This document shows positions 1 through 8,352 of a DNA stretch of 64,000 nt, piece after piece. Under the pieces are notes generated by a model. The model saw only the letters and a list, made by a program, of their open reading frames with translations, had not been told where the DNA came from and searched no databases. The stretch is taken from positions 3,878,501 through 3,942,500 of the forward strand of contig NZ_CP136422.1 in NCBI RefSeq assembly GCF_034355335.1, given 5' to 3'. The translations under genes and the position numbers were made by a program. Within the stretch, counting starts at the first letter, position 1. Each line of letters begins with the position of its first letter. Origin of the DNA: Blautia coccoides. Its GTDB lineage: Bacteria > Bacillota > Clostridia > Lachnospirales > Lachnospiraceae.

Positions 1-532
1 TGAAATGCTGAGAACCGCTGTTTGTCACACTGCCGTCTATTCCCGTTTCAATGCTCACTGCTGCGTCTTTATCCACTGAGAAACATAGGGCTGCTGCAAT
101 CAGATGTTCATCCGCCAGCGATACAATTCTCTGAAACCGGGCATTTATAGTCACACCGGATGGACTTGTCCATGTAAATTCACGGATAACCTCCCCATTT
201 TTCAGGTTCATAGTTCTTTTATATGCATTCAATTCTCCCTGAGACAGATTAATTTCATGGCCATCTATCATAATTGTCATACCAGTCATATCCGCAGCAT
301 TTGGCAGCTCTGTCACTTCTTCCCTGGAAGCTTTATTAAACGTTCCTGTAATAAATGTATTTCTTACTTCTCCTGTATAAGCCTCCTCCAAAGCGTTGCG
401 GACACCGAGATAACCATTTCCCTGGGCAAAAATCGCTTCACATTTTCCCAGATATCTCTCATCAAAAGTGTTTTCCTGAATCAGCCAGTTTTTCAGTTCA
501 CCGGTTCCTGCATCGTATTTCATCATATTCAT
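1..532 (-). CDS. GH65 family disaccharide phosphorylase, N-terminal part (cut by window edge)
   Basis: The reading frame opens with ATG at 532, preceded by an AGAGGG site, and stays open to the window edge, giving about 177 residues. The visible part contains NTFDERYLGKCEAIFAQGNGY and GVRNALEE, typical of the N-terminal beta-sandwich of glycoside hydrolase family 65 enzymes (maltose, trehalose, kojibiose or nigerose phosphorylases). These are cytoplasmic enzymes that split an alpha-glucobioside with phosphate into glucose and beta-glucose-1-phosphate. The catalytic (alpha/alpha)6 barrel lies outside the window, so the substrate cannot be told. It is the last visible gene of a minus-strand sugar ABC operon, 25 bases after the second permease, so the imported sugar is probably its substrate. 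Family call is fairly safe; substrate is inference. Confidence 0.8.
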   Translation of the reverse strand, partial: MNMMKYDAGTGELKNWLIQENTFDERYLGKCEAIFAQGNGYLGVRNALEEAYTGEVRNTFITGTFNKASREEVTELPNAADMTGMTIMIDGHEINLSQGELNAYKRTMNLKNGEVIREFTWTSPSGVTINARFQRIVSLADEHLIAAALCFSVDKDAAVSIETGIDGSVTNSGSQHF

Positions 533-557
533 AAATCGACTTTACCCTCTTTCTATA

Positions 558-1391
558 TTAGCCTTTTACCCCTGAAGCCGCCACAGATGCCTGTACCTGC
601 TCCTGTGCACATACATATAGAAGAATGCCAGGAAGTACGACAATTGTCAGGGCAGCAAATAATTTTGTATAGTCATAAGAGAATGATTCCGTAAAAAACT
701 GCAGTGCCAGTGGCAGTGTTCTGTTCTTGTCAGAAGAAGTAAGCAGGGATGCATAGAAATATTCATTCCAGTTATTCAGGAACATCAGAATCCCTGCGGT
801 GGCAAGACCGCTTTTTGCCAGTGGAAAATTTATCTTCCAGAATATAGTGAAAAATCCCGCACCATCCAAAGTTGCCGCCTCATCCAGTGACTTTGGAATA
901 GCCATAAAGGTTGATTTCAAAATAAACATAGACATGGCAAGCCCCATGGACAGGTATACCAGCGTAACTCCCCAGATATTATCATACAGATTTAACTTCA
1001 TGACCAGCGAAAACAACGGCTGGGCCTTAGACTGTGCCGGAACTAGAAGAGTGATGGTAAACAGTGCAAAGATGAGACTTTTTCCAGGAAATCTGAATTT
1101 TGCTATTACATAACCGCCCATCGCAAAAACCACAAGGGAAGCAGCTGTTGATACCACACAGATCAGTGCAGAATTAATAAAGTATTGGACAAAATTATAC
1201 TTTTCAAAAATATACACAAAAGCATCAAACTTGATACTAGTAGGCAGTGAAAAGGGACTTGATAAAATCTGAGCATTTGTTTTAAAGGCAGACATGATAA
1301 CCCAGATAATAGGAAAAACAGATACGATAACTGTGAATATCATTACTGTATACATAAAAATTTTAATGATCTTCTCTTTTATTTTTTCCAT
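558..1391 (-). CDS. Carbohydrate ABC transporter permease, MalG type
   Basis: This 277-residue membrane protein has about six hydrophobic segments, starting with one at residues 11-33. It carries the EAA loop that contacts the ATPase (EAATLDGAGFFTIFWKINFPL) in its second half. Length and layout match the MalG-like permeases of CUT1 sugar importers. It follows the partner permease by 15 bases and precedes the GH65 gene, so it forms half of the membrane channel of the oligosaccharide importer. No ATPase gene is present here. CUT1 systems in Firmicutes often share one MsmK-like ATPase encoded elsewhere, and that is the likely arrangement here. Confidence 0.93.
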   Translation of the reverse strand: MEKIKEKIIKIFMYTVMIFTVIVSVFPIIWVIMSAFKTNAQILSSPFSLPTSIKFDAFVYIFEKYNFVQYFINSALICVVSTAASLVVFAMGGYVIAKFRFPGKSLIFALFTITLLVPAQSKAQPLFSLVMKLNLYDNIWGVTLVYLSMGLAMSMFILKSTFMAIPKSLDEAATLDGAGFFTIFWKINFPLAKSGLATAGILMFLNNWNEYFYASLLTSSDKNRTLPLALQFFTESFSYDYTKLFAALTIVVLPGILLYVCAQEQVQASVAASGVKG

Positions 1392-1406
1392 GATGATACT
1401 CCTTCC

Positions 1407-2303
1407 TTAATAAACACTTTCGTTCATTTTAAACACCCTGTTCACCATGGCCAAGATAACCAGTCCAAGAATAAACATGATCACACCATTGGCGTTGGCG
1501 TAGCCGTATTTCAGATCTTGAATAGATTTTACCAAAATGATTGGAAGGTTCATGGTATCATCTCCGGGGCCTCCGGCCGTGGTGAGCGCGATCTGTTCAT
1601 ACATGGCTACACGGGAAGTAATGGAGCATATCACACCTGTACCAATAGCATTCCGGCAGAGTGGAAGATGGATCATACGTGTAATCTGCCAGCCCGTTGC
1701 ACCATCCACCTTTGCCGCTTCTGTCAATTCTTCAGGAATAGCCATCAGGTCATTCAGTACGATCAGCGTGACAATAACCGCATAGAATAACCAGGTAAAT
1801 GTAACCGCCCAGAATGCATACGGCGATTCATAAAACCACTGTATGTGGAAATCCGGATTGATCTTTCGGATAATGTTGTTCAAAATACCCATGTCATCAT
1901 TGAAAATAAATCTGTATATCATGGCCCACGCCGCCGCAGAGATAACGTTAGGCACCATAAATACTGCACGAGTGAATTTCCATCCCTTTGGTTTGTGATA
2001 CAGGATGAACGCGACCAAAACGCCGAATCCCACATGAAGCGTTCCTGCGATCAGGGACCACAAAAGTATATTTTTCAGAGAGATACGGAATGCATCATTT
2101 GTAAACATATCTATGTAATTTTTTAAACCAACAAAAACCGGTGCATTAAATCCGTCCCACTTTGTCAGTGATGTATAAAATACGGTAATAATGGGTTGTA
2201 GGTAAAATATCAGAAAAATCAGAAGGGATGGAAGCAGAAAAAGATATATGCATTTATAATTTCTTCTTTCCAGCTTACTGATTTTAACTTTTTGTTTTTT
2301 CAC
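1407..2303 (-). CDS. Carbohydrate ABC transporter permease, MalF type
   Basis: This MalF/UgpA-type permease has about six membrane segments (first one YLFLLPSLLIFLIFYLQPII) and an EAA loop (EAAKVDGATGWQITRMIHLPL). I chose the GTG at 2303 because an AAGGAGAG site lies 12 bases upstream and the protein then begins KKQKVKISKLERRN, a normal start for the family. The frame stays open to 2387, but that part overlaps the hairpin upstream and does not look coding. The gene lies between the binding protein and the second permease of the sugar module, and the two permeases should form the heterodimeric channel. Confidence 0.9.
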   Translation of the reverse strand: MKKQKVKISKLERRNYKCIYLFLLPSLLIFLIFYLQPIITVFYTSLTKWDGFNAPVFVGLKNYIDMFTNDAFRISLKNILLWSLIAGTLHVGFGVLVAFILYHKPKGWKFTRAVFMVPNVISAAAWAMIYRFIFNDDMGILNNIIRKINPDFHIQWFYESPYAFWAVTFTWLFYAVIVTLIVLNDLMAIPEELTEAAKVDGATGWQITRMIHLPLCRNAIGTGVICSITSRVAMYEQIALTTAGGPGDDTMNLPIILVKSIQDLKYGYANANGVIMFILGLVILAMVNRVFKMNESVY

Positions 2304-2328
2304 CGAAAATTTTCTCTCCTTTCTTCTA

Positions 2329-2372
2329 AAACAAGCTGTCTCAAACGTAAAATCCCTTGGGACAGCTTGTTT
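2329..2372 (-). terminator. Intergenic hairpin between binding protein and permease
   Basis: A perfect 12-base inverted repeat (AAACAAGCTGTC / GACAGCTTGTTT) encloses a 20-base loop between the binding protein stop and the first permease. Such hairpins in sugar ABC operons usually protect the abundant binding-protein mRNA or partly terminate it, so that more binding protein than permease is made. That role is inferred from position. Confidence 0.6.
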
Positions 2373-2428
2373 CCTTACAGGCAGCAATCTAAAATATTAC
2401 TCTTTTCCTATTGCCCTCTTTCAAAATT

Positions 2429-3754
2429 TTACTGTTTTGCTTCCTCTGCCTTCTTTGTAAGTTCATCACAGAACTCTTCCGGTGTCAGTGTGTTGTCAAT
2501 GAGTTTTGGAAGCAGCTTGCCAAATTCTGTATCAGCTACAGATGCAGGGAATACATCCCCAAGACTTGCGCAATAGGTTGTTTCATCATTCATACTTTCA
2601 GATAATTCATATAACAAAGTAGTTTTTTTCAGCTCTGCCAAAAAGTTGTCCGAATAGGTAAGCTGAGGAGCAATTCCGCCTTCTGTCAATACCAATTTCT
2701 CGATTTCCTCCTGGGAATCACGAAATGCAAGAAATGCCTCTGCCGCTTCTTTCTCTTCATCAGTTGCTGTATTGGCTATCCAGAATTCCCCGTATGAGCT
2801 GGAGTTTGCGAATGCAATATTTCCGGGATAAATGGTTGCTTTTACATCTTCACCATTAAAACCATTGCTCCATTTATCTGCTGAGCCTTCTTCAAATTCA
2901 GGTGCCATCCAGGAACCATTACAAATGACTGCCGCATTTTTGCTCATAAATGCATTTGCTGCGTCGGCATATGCTGCACCCACAGTATTCGATGACGCAT
3001 TATTCTGAAGTATTGTCTGCAATTTTGCAACTCCGTTTACAAAAGCAGGAGCAGAGTAATCCCATAGTTTATCATTCACACTACTGTTCAGCAGTTCAAC
3101 ACCGCCCTCCTCGTTTGCGATCAGAGCTGTCAGCATTAAGGCTGTCGTCCAGCCGTTTTCTGCCGTCATGAATGCCATCTTGTTGTCTCCCAAGCTGTCC
3201 ACAAATTCATCAACCGTCATATCCCTGATATCCTTTTCCGGGGTGTACATGGAACTGTTATAATAAAGGCCTACAGGTTTGAGCACGCTCGTTGGTTTAC
3301 AAATTAATTTACCATCTACTGTACAAAATTCCCTTGATTCGGGAACCCAGTTTGCTGCTATATCTGAGTTTTCCTCTGCAAATTCTGTCAAGTCGTATGC
3401 CATGTCATTGGCCAGTACAACCTGTTTGAACCACTGCGTATCAATACCGCCTGAACCTGGAGCATGCACCAGAACAGGAAGCTTATTCTGCTGGGCAAGC
3501 TGTTTGATTTTATCTGCATAAGAGGCCTGAGGAACTTCTTCAACTGTAATTTTATACTTTCCTTCATACTTTTCATTGAAACGCTCTATTTCAGGAAGAA
3601 AGAAAGTTGCTCCCACATTTTCACCAGCAAGATATGTTGGGAACTTTAATTCGATAACTCCTTTGCTTTCTTTTGCCTCTCCACCTTCTGACGTTTCATT
3701 TTTGTTGCCGCCGCATGCCGTCAGACTAAGCACCATAACAGACGCCAATACCAA
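2429..3754 (-). CDS. Sugar ABC transporter substrate-binding lipoprotein (start codon unclear)
   Basis: The product is an extracellular solute-binding protein of the CUT1 type: a hydrophobic signal segment ends in a lipobox (LSLTACGG), an acidic linker follows, then about 400 residues of periplasmic-binding fold. It should be lipid-anchored outside the membrane and capture the sugar for the two permeases downstream. The start is odd. The expected Lys-rich signal N-terminus (KIKKVTALVLASVM) is encoded in frame up to 3775, but a TAG stop lies directly before it and no ATG, GTG or TTG precedes the lysines. The first usable codon is TTG at 3754, which would give a shortened signal peptide without positive charges and with only a weak GGAAAT upstream. 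A lost start codon, a rare ATC start at 3772, or a sequence error are all possible. Confidence 0.88.
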   Translation of the reverse strand: MVLASVMVLSLTACGGNKNETSEGGEAKESKGVIELKFPTYLAGENVGATFFLPEIERFNEKYEGKYKITVEEVPQASYADKIKQLAQQNKLPVLVHAPGSGGIDTQWFKQVVLANDMAYDLTEFAEENSDIAANWVPESREFCTVDGKLICKPTSVLKPVGLYYNSSMYTPEKDIRDMTVDEFVDSLGDNKMAFMTAENGWTTALMLTALIANEEGGVELLNSSVNDKLWDYSAPAFVNGVAKLQTILQNNASSNTVGAAYADAANAFMSKNAAVICNGSWMAPEFEEGSADKWSNGFNGEDVKATIYPGNIAFANSSSYGEFWIANTATDEEKEAAEAFLAFRDSQEEIEKLVLTEGGIAPQLTYSDNFLAELKKTTLLYELSESMNDETTYCASLGDVFPASVADTEFGKLLPKLIDNTLTPEEFCDELTKKAEEAKQ

Positions 3755-3778
3755 TGCTGTTACTTTTTTGATTTTCTA

Positions 3779-3806
3779 TTTCCAAAAACGTTTTTGGAAA
3801 ATTATA
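3779..3806 (-). promoter_or_regulatory. LacI-family operator and -10 box of the sugar operon
   Basis: A perfect 22-base palindrome with core CCAAAAACGTTTTTGG occupies 3779-3800. It directly follows a TATAAT -10 box (minus strand, 3806-3801). The palindrome would lie at the transcription start, so a bound repressor would block initiation. The CG centre and the AAAAAC/GTTTTT arms fit LacI-family operators, and the same core recurs before the adjacent lacI-type gene. No good -35 box was seen. Confidence 0.8.
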
Positions 3807-3810
3807 TTTT

Positions 3811-3834
3811 AAAAAGCAGGCTCTGCTGCTTTTT
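3811..3834 (-). terminator. Terminator after the LacI-type gene
   Basis: AAAAAGCAG and CTGCTTTTT form a 9-base stem around a 6-base loop, overlapping the regulator's stop codon, with the T-run at its 3' end on the minus strand. It would separate lacI-type transcription from the sugar operon that starts about 30 bases further on. Confidence 0.65.
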
Positions 3835-4858
3835 AAATATCTAATCTCTTTACTGAATCTCTGACAATAAGTTTGTGAGGAACAAATATCCTGTCAGAAA
3901 CCACTTCGCCATTCAACATATCATTTAAAACTTTTATCCCCACATATCCTTTTTCCCTGATATTCTGGTTTATGGTGGTAATTCCCGGTTTTATATAGTC
4001 CAGGGTATAAAGTCCATCAAATCCCGTTACAGAAAAATCTTCTGGTACAGAGTATCCACACTCACTTACTGCTCGGCAGACACCAAGAGCCATCAGATCA
4101 CTCATACAGATAAATGCGGTAGCTCTTGTTTTTTGATATTTTTCTATGTATGCTTTTGTGTTTTCAAACGCCTTTGCCTCATTAAAATGGCAGTCAAATA
4201 TTCCTATGTCATTTATATCTATTCTATGCTTTTCAACGGCTCTTTTGAATCCCAGGTAACGTTTATGTGTTACTTCCGCATCTTCTTTACCTTTTATCAA
4301 AACCACCTCTCTATGTCCCTGATCCAACACATAATCTGTGATCTCTTCAAAAGCTGCTTCATCATTCGTCATCACAGTAGCAATATTTTCCCCTTGAAGC
4401 GCTGTATCAATCGCAACACAGGGAATATCAAGTCTACCGGCTTCTATTAAATATTCATCCTGTATTTTCATACCCATAATAATAACACCCGAAAGACTAT
4501 ATTCACTGCACATATCTTCCAAAAGTTTTTCTTTCTGCATTTTCGTGCTGATTCCATAAGTTGCTACAGTGGTTCCTCTTTCATTCACATACTCATAAAT
4601 TCCCCTGAGTATATTGCCGGTAAATTCATCCATTCTATCATTTTTATACAAATCAGATATAATCAATGCCATATTTCTCTTTGACTTAGAGGATAGATTC
4701 TTAGCACTTTGATTTGGCACATATCCTAATTCGCGTACTGTCTTTTGAACCTTTTTTCTCGTTTTTTCATTTACATCCGTATAACCATTCAAGGCTCTTG
4801 AAACTGTACTTACAGATACACCGGCATTTTTAGCCACATCTTTAATAGAAACTGCCAT
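3833..4858 (-). CDS. LacI-family transcriptional regulator of the sugar operon
   Basis: The product has a LacI-type helix-turn-helix at the N-terminus (VSIKDVAKNAGVSVSTVSRALNGYTDV), the hinge (LGYVPNQSAKNLSSK) and a periplasmic-binding-protein-like effector domain of about 280 residues ending in VTGFDGLYTLDYIKPGITTI and a dimer region. I chose ATG at 4858 because a TAGGTGAT site lies just upstream and the protein then begins MAVSIKDV, as in the family; an ATG nine codons upstream would overlap the operator. It lies upstream of the binding protein-permease-GH65 genes in the same orientation. Matching palindromes in front of itself and of the binding protein gene suggest it represses both, with the imported sugar or its product as inducer. 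Confidence 0.93.
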   Translation of the reverse strand: MAVSIKDVAKNAGVSVSTVSRALNGYTDVNEKTRKKVQKTVRELGYVPNQSAKNLSSKSKRNMALIISDLYKNDRMDEFTGNILRGIYEYVNERGTTVATYGISTKMQKEKLLEDMCSEYSLSGVIIMGMKIQDEYLIEAGRLDIPCVAIDTALQGENIATVMTNDEAAFEEITDYVLDQGHREVVLIKGKEDAEVTHKRYLGFKRAVEKHRIDINDIGIFDCHFNEAKAFENTKAYIEKYQKTRATAFICMSDLMALGVCRAVSECGYSVPEDFSVTGFDGLYTLDYIKPGITTINQNIREKGYVGIKVLNDMLNGEVVSDRIFVPHKLIVRDSVKRLDI

Positions 4859-4882
4859 ATGATCACCTACAATTATAGCTTT

Positions 4883-4896
4883 CAAAAACGTTTTTG
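4883..4896 (-). promoter_or_regulatory. Second LacI-type operator, upstream of the regulator gene
   Basis: CAAAAACGTTTTTG is a perfect 14-base palindrome about 25 bases upstream of the regulator start. It is identical to the centre of the operator in front of the binding protein gene. The position suggests autorepression. Confidence 0.75.
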
Positions 4897-5256
4897 CTTT
4901 AATGCATTAAATATACTCCTTTCACATCTAAATGTCAAAGGTTTTTCTTGTGTTTTTATAAATAATAAGGCTTTTCTTACTTTTTTACAAATTATGATTC
5001 AGTCTTTTGTGCATCTTGCACAACAATTTTCTTTTTTGTCACGGACATTTTTTTATAAGATGAATGGATTTGCAAAAATATGCTGACAGGATGGTTGCTT
5101 TTGAAAGGACAAATCCTACGGTCACGTGATAAGTGTCCTCGGGTAACAATCTCTTCATGATTAATCCGGAGGAAGGTACACCTTAACTTTAGTGCTAATT
5201 GGATAGACGGCTCCCTATATAATAATGGTATAGGGGCTGTCGGTTAATCCCGGTTT
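4897..5256. other. AT-rich intergenic region without a recognisable gene
   Basis: This stretch holds the presumed promoter region of the LacI-type gene and then AT-rich sequence. I see no convincing reading frame. A small inverted repeat (CCCTATA...TATAGGG, about 5213-5236) lies near its end. Together with the following fragments it looks like decayed sequence at the edge of an accessory region. Confidence 0.5.
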
Positions 5257-5445
5257 TTAGGGTTCCACCTCCATCTTGGAATAACTGTTGCGGTCTTTCC
5301 CCATGATCTCAAAGCACTCTTTATATTCCATCAGACGATTCCCGTATTCTTCCAGTTTTTCATACAGCTTATGGATTTCGCTCTGCATCAAGTTATTCTG
5401 AAGCATTAAAATTTCAAGAGGAAAGCAATTATCAATTTCAATCAC
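5257..5445 (-). pseudogene. Fragment resembling an IS1182-type transposase
   Basis: About 60 residues are open here and include KLEEYGNRLMEYKECFEIMG followed by KDRNSYSK. This resembles the central part of IS1182-group transposases, where a coiled stretch leads into an R-N-S-Y-S-K-T-D motif before the next catalytic block. Here the similarity stops right after RNSYSK and the frame closes. No terminal repeats or remaining domains were found, so this is at best a relic. The family call rests on one motif and is tentative. Confidence 0.4.
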
Positions 5446-6090
5446 TATATTGTTTAAAAGTTTCTTATGAACTGGTTTGTCATATGTATCAATGCTTCTC
5501 TTCGTATTTCTTCATCATAGGAAAGAAAATCTCCATCTGAGAAGAATATTTTATTTTGGAATGACCCAAATGCGGCGATTAGTGAATATCATTTAAGTAG
5601 AGGACAATCAACCCGATTATGACAAAACAAAATCGTTTACACTTCAACACTTTATAAGCTGTTAAATCGGGGGGAAAGTGATATTACAGAAATTATGAAA
5701 CATACACCAGATTCTAATAAAAGGGGCCGAAGAGGTTGAACGGATAACTTGGGATGTGGGATAGCTTTCCGGTGTTGTGTCCAGATATCTTGAGGTATGC
5801 GTAGTGCCTGGCATTGTAAAGTGCCGGGACTGCGCCAGGGTCTTCAACGCCTGCAGCACAGGGCCCATACACTGGTGCTGTGATACATGTTTGCCCAGAC
5901 CGTGTTGGCTTTCCAGAATGACAGCCTTCAACACAACGGTTGTGGTAAGCTTTCTTGCACTTCTTGCTAATTTATCTATATGATTCAGCATATAAGAAAG
6001 ACAAAACGCAACCCATACAAGACAGGCCTGTATTCGGATCTGGCGTCCTAATAGAAAATTAAGGCGCTGGCAAAATCTGTACATGAGAAA
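5446..6090. other. Decayed region with short broken reading frames
   Basis: Short frames in several phases look once-coding but broken. One on the minus strand ends SYDEEIRREALIHMTNQFIRNF and one on the plus strand ends TEIMKHTPDSNKRGRRG. Neither has an intact start or a family I recognise. A 140-residue open frame on the minus strand (5662-6084) has no ribosome binding site and a composition unlike its surroundings, so I do not call it a gene. Confidence 0.45.
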
Positions 6091-6093
6091 GAA

Positions 6094-6122
6094 TAGACAA
6101 GTTAGTATAAATCTGATATAAT
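6094..6122 (+). promoter_or_regulatory. Promoter of the pabABC operon
   Basis: TAGACA (6094-6099) and TATAAT (6117-6122) are separated by exactly 17 bases, a near-consensus housekeeping promoter. Transcription would start near 6129 and give a leader of about 90 bases before pabA. Confidence 0.8.
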
Positions 6123-6162
6123 AAATTATCTCAATAATCGGTGTGCCCAGAAAATTGGAAGA

Positions 6163-6206
6163 CTGCCAAAAAAATTCCTTGAAAGGACTTTTTTGGCAGT
6201 TTTTTT
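6163..6206 (+). terminator. Terminator hairpin in the pabA leader (possible attenuator)
   Basis: CTGCCAAAAAA (from 6163) pairs with TTTTTTGGCAG (6189-6199), extended by ATTCC/GGA pairing, and is followed by seven T residues. The GGAGG ribosome binding site of pabA starts on the next base. No gene ends upstream on this strand, and a promoter lies about 40 bases before the hairpin. It is therefore best read as a conditional terminator within the pab leader. The signal that would relieve it is unknown. Confidence 0.72.
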
Positions 6207-6219
6207 GGAGGAAAAATAA

Positions 6220-6834
6220 ATGTATTTGATGATAGATAATTATGACTCATTTGTGTACAATATTGTATGTTATATGGAAGAATTAGGGGAAAAAGTAGCG
6301 TTAGTGCGTAATGATAAAATTTCTGTAGGAGAAATTGAAGATTTATTATCCCTTAAGAAAATTGAAGGATTGATTATATCACCGGGACCTAAAAACCCTG
6401 ATGACTGTGGGAACTGCAAAGAAATTGTTAATAAAATGGCGGGCAGAATTCCAATCTTAGGTGTTTGCCTGGGACATCAAATTATAGGTCATGTGTTTGG
6501 GGCTATCGTTCAAAAGGGAATAAAACCGATGCATGGTAAAGTATCTAAAATAGTGACAAATCAAAAAGAATTGTTTGCAGGACTTCCATCACATTACAAT
6601 GTAACCCGTTATCACTCTTTAATTATCAGTAAAGAAAGTTTTCCTGATGAATTGGAGATAGATGCAAGCTCAGAAGACGGAATAATTATGGGTATCCATC
6701 ACAAAGAATTCCCTATTTTTGGTGTGCAGTTTCATCCAGAAGCTGTGTTAACTGAATATGGTCACGAAATACTTCAAAATTATATTGAATTATGCAAAGG
6801 ATGGTGGAAGATAAATGAGAACCAAAATTCATAA
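6220..6834 (+). CDS. pabA: Aminodeoxychorismate synthase, glutamine amidotransferase subunit
   Basis: The product is a class I glutamine amidotransferase of 204 residues. It releases ammonia from glutamine for the PabB subunit in folate (p-aminobenzoate) synthesis. Visible motifs are the start YLMIDNYDSFVYNI, the oxyanion loop ISPGPKNPDD, the nucleophile elbow GVCLGHQ and the catalytic His/Glu pair in VQFHPEA. A GGAGG site lies 8 bases before the ATG. The pabB start overlaps its end by 20 bases. TrpG has the same fold, but the pabB and pabC neighbours make the p-aminobenzoate role far more likely. Confidence 0.94.
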   Translation: MYLMIDNYDSFVYNIVCYMEELGEKVALVRNDKISVGEIEDLLSLKKIEGLIISPGPKNPDDCGNCKEIVNKMAGRIPILGVCLGHQIIGHVFGAIVQKGIKPMHGKVSKIVTNQKELFAGLPSHYNVTRYHSLIISKESFPDELEIDASSEDGIIMGIHHKEFPIFGVQFHPEAVLTEYGHEILQNYIELCKGWWKINENQNS

Positions 6835-8170
6835 ATTGAATTTTTATGTGAAATCAGAAGATATTTTTGAGCAATTTAAAAATAGAAAAATGGCTGTTTT
6901 CTTAGATTCTTCTCTTGAAAATCAACTGGGGCAATTTTCGATTATCGGCTTAGAGCCTTATTTGATATTAAAAGAAGAGGATGGGGTTTTTTATAAAAAT
7001 GATGAACCGCAGTTTGAAACTTTTGAATATGGAATGAAAAATGCCTTGCAAAAATATCAAGAAAAAAATCCGACGAGATTACCATTGGTTTCCGGTGCAA
7101 TTGGTTACTTTTCGTATGACTATGGAAGAAAGTTTGAACATATTTCTACCCGTCATCAAAAAGAAATCCATATGCCGGAAGCTATGTTTGCATTTTATGA
7201 TTTCTTAATTATTGATGATAAAAAAGAAAAAGCACTTTATATCACTGCAAAAGGAGAAACTAAAGATGCGAAAAAAGCAATTGCAGAATTGGAAAAAGAA
7301 ATTAAATCTTGTAATCCTTCTCTAAATCCTGGTAAAAACAAACAACTTGCGTTATTTTCTCCAAATTTTACAAAGAAAGAGTACAAAAAGGCCATTGAAA
7401 AAATGATTTCATATATCATAGAGGGGGATATTTACATTGCAAATATGACACAACAATTAAAAATATACAGTCAGAAAAGGCCTTATGATGTCTATCGTTA
7501 TTTGCGTGTATATAATCCAGCTCCTTTTGGTGCCTTTTTTCAAGGAGGAGATTATCAAATTGCCTGTGCTTCACCAGAACGTTTTTTGCAGGTGAAAAAT
7601 GGGAATATAGAAACAAGACCAATCAAAGGGACCAGAAAGCGCGGAGAAACAAAAAAAGAAGATTTACAGTTAAAATTAGAATTACAACAATCTTCCAAAG
7701 ACCGTAGTGAGTTACTGATGATTGTAGATTTAGAAAGGAATGACTTAAATCATGTTTGTGAACCAGGAAGCGTGATAGTAACGGAGCATTTTGCAGTAGA
7801 AACTTATGCTACAGTGTTTCATTTAGTTACTACTATTATCGGTAAAATGAAGAAAACACTTAAGGCTATTGATTTAATAAAAGCTACTTTTCCAGGCGGC
7901 TCTATTACTGGTGCTCCCAAAATACGTGCTATGGAAATTATCGATGAACTGGAACATGATAGAAGAAATTTATATACCGGCTCTATCGGGTACTTTTCTT
8001 TTAATGGAGATTGTGATTTTAATATTGTTATACGTACCGCTGTTTATCAAAATGATACCTATTATATAGGCGTTGGAGGAGGGATTACTTGTGAATCTGA
8101 TCCAGAATTTGAATATGAAGAAACCCTGCAGAAAGCAAAGGCTATTTTGGAAGCTATTGGTGATGAATAA
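6815..8170 (+). CDS. pabB: Aminodeoxychorismate synthase, chorismate-binding subunit
   Basis: This 451-residue protein of the anthranilate synthase I/PabB family converts chorismate plus ammonia into 4-amino-4-deoxychorismate with PabA. The C-terminal chorismate-binding domain carries RPIKGTRKRG, with the Lys that separates PabB from TrpE (which has Ala there), then SSKDRSELLMIVDLERNDLN and FPGGSITGAPKIRAME. The N-terminal part matches the family's variable domain. It overlaps pabA by 20 bases, suggesting translational coupling, and is followed by pabC after a structured spacer. Confidence 0.95.
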   Translation: MRTKIHKLNFYVKSEDIFEQFKNRKMAVFLDSSLENQLGQFSIIGLEPYLILKEEDGVFYKNDEPQFETFEYGMKNALQKYQEKNPTRLPLVSGAIGYFSYDYGRKFEHISTRHQKEIHMPEAMFAFYDFLIIDDKKEKALYITAKGETKDAKKAIAELEKEIKSCNPSLNPGKNKQLALFSPNFTKKEYKKAIEKMISYIIEGDIYIANMTQQLKIYSQKRPYDVYRYLRVYNPAPFGAFFQGGDYQIACASPERFLQVKNGNIETRPIKGTRKRGETKKEDLQLKLELQQSSKDRSELLMIVDLERNDLNHVCEPGSVIVTEHFAVETYATVFHLVTTIIGKMKKTLKAIDLIKATFPGGSITGAPKIRAMEIIDELEHDRRNLYTGSIGYFSFNGDCDFNIVIRTAVYQNDTYYIGVGGGITCESDPEFEYEETLQKAKAILEAIGDE

Positions 8171-8222
8171 TGACAAAAGTTTTTATACGGTATTCCCACC
8201 TTTGGAAAAAGGCCACCTGCAT

Positions 8223-8340
8223 ATCAATACATAACGGCTGGGTGCATCAGCCATTGATACCGGAATGCCTAATTATTGAATTTACTATAACACAAAATGC
8301 TCGGCATGGAAAGTGTTTTCATGACGTTTTGTGCCTGAGC
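8223..8340 (+). other. Structured spacer between pabB and pabC
   Basis: About 180 bases separate pabB from the likely pabC start, unusually long for this operon. Two stem-loops can be drawn. ATCAAT/ATTGAT with inner GGCTG/CAGCC spans 8223-8258. GCTCGGCA/TGCC-GAGC (8299-8340) encloses or competes with CACAAAA/TTTTGTG and CATGGAAA/TTTTCATG. The frame that runs into pabC is open here, but its residues do not resemble the family. It may be an inserted small repeat or a regulatory RNA; I do not recognise it. Confidence 0.4.
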
Positions 8341-8352
8341 GAGGCGAAAGGA

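Noticed and set aside
5662..6084. A 140-residue open frame on the minus strand
   Set aside because: No ribosome binding site, no family resemblance, and overlapping frames on the other strand look equally random.
8170..8352. N-terminal extension of pabC
   Set aside because: In frame, but the residues match nothing in the family and the better ribosome site is at 8353.
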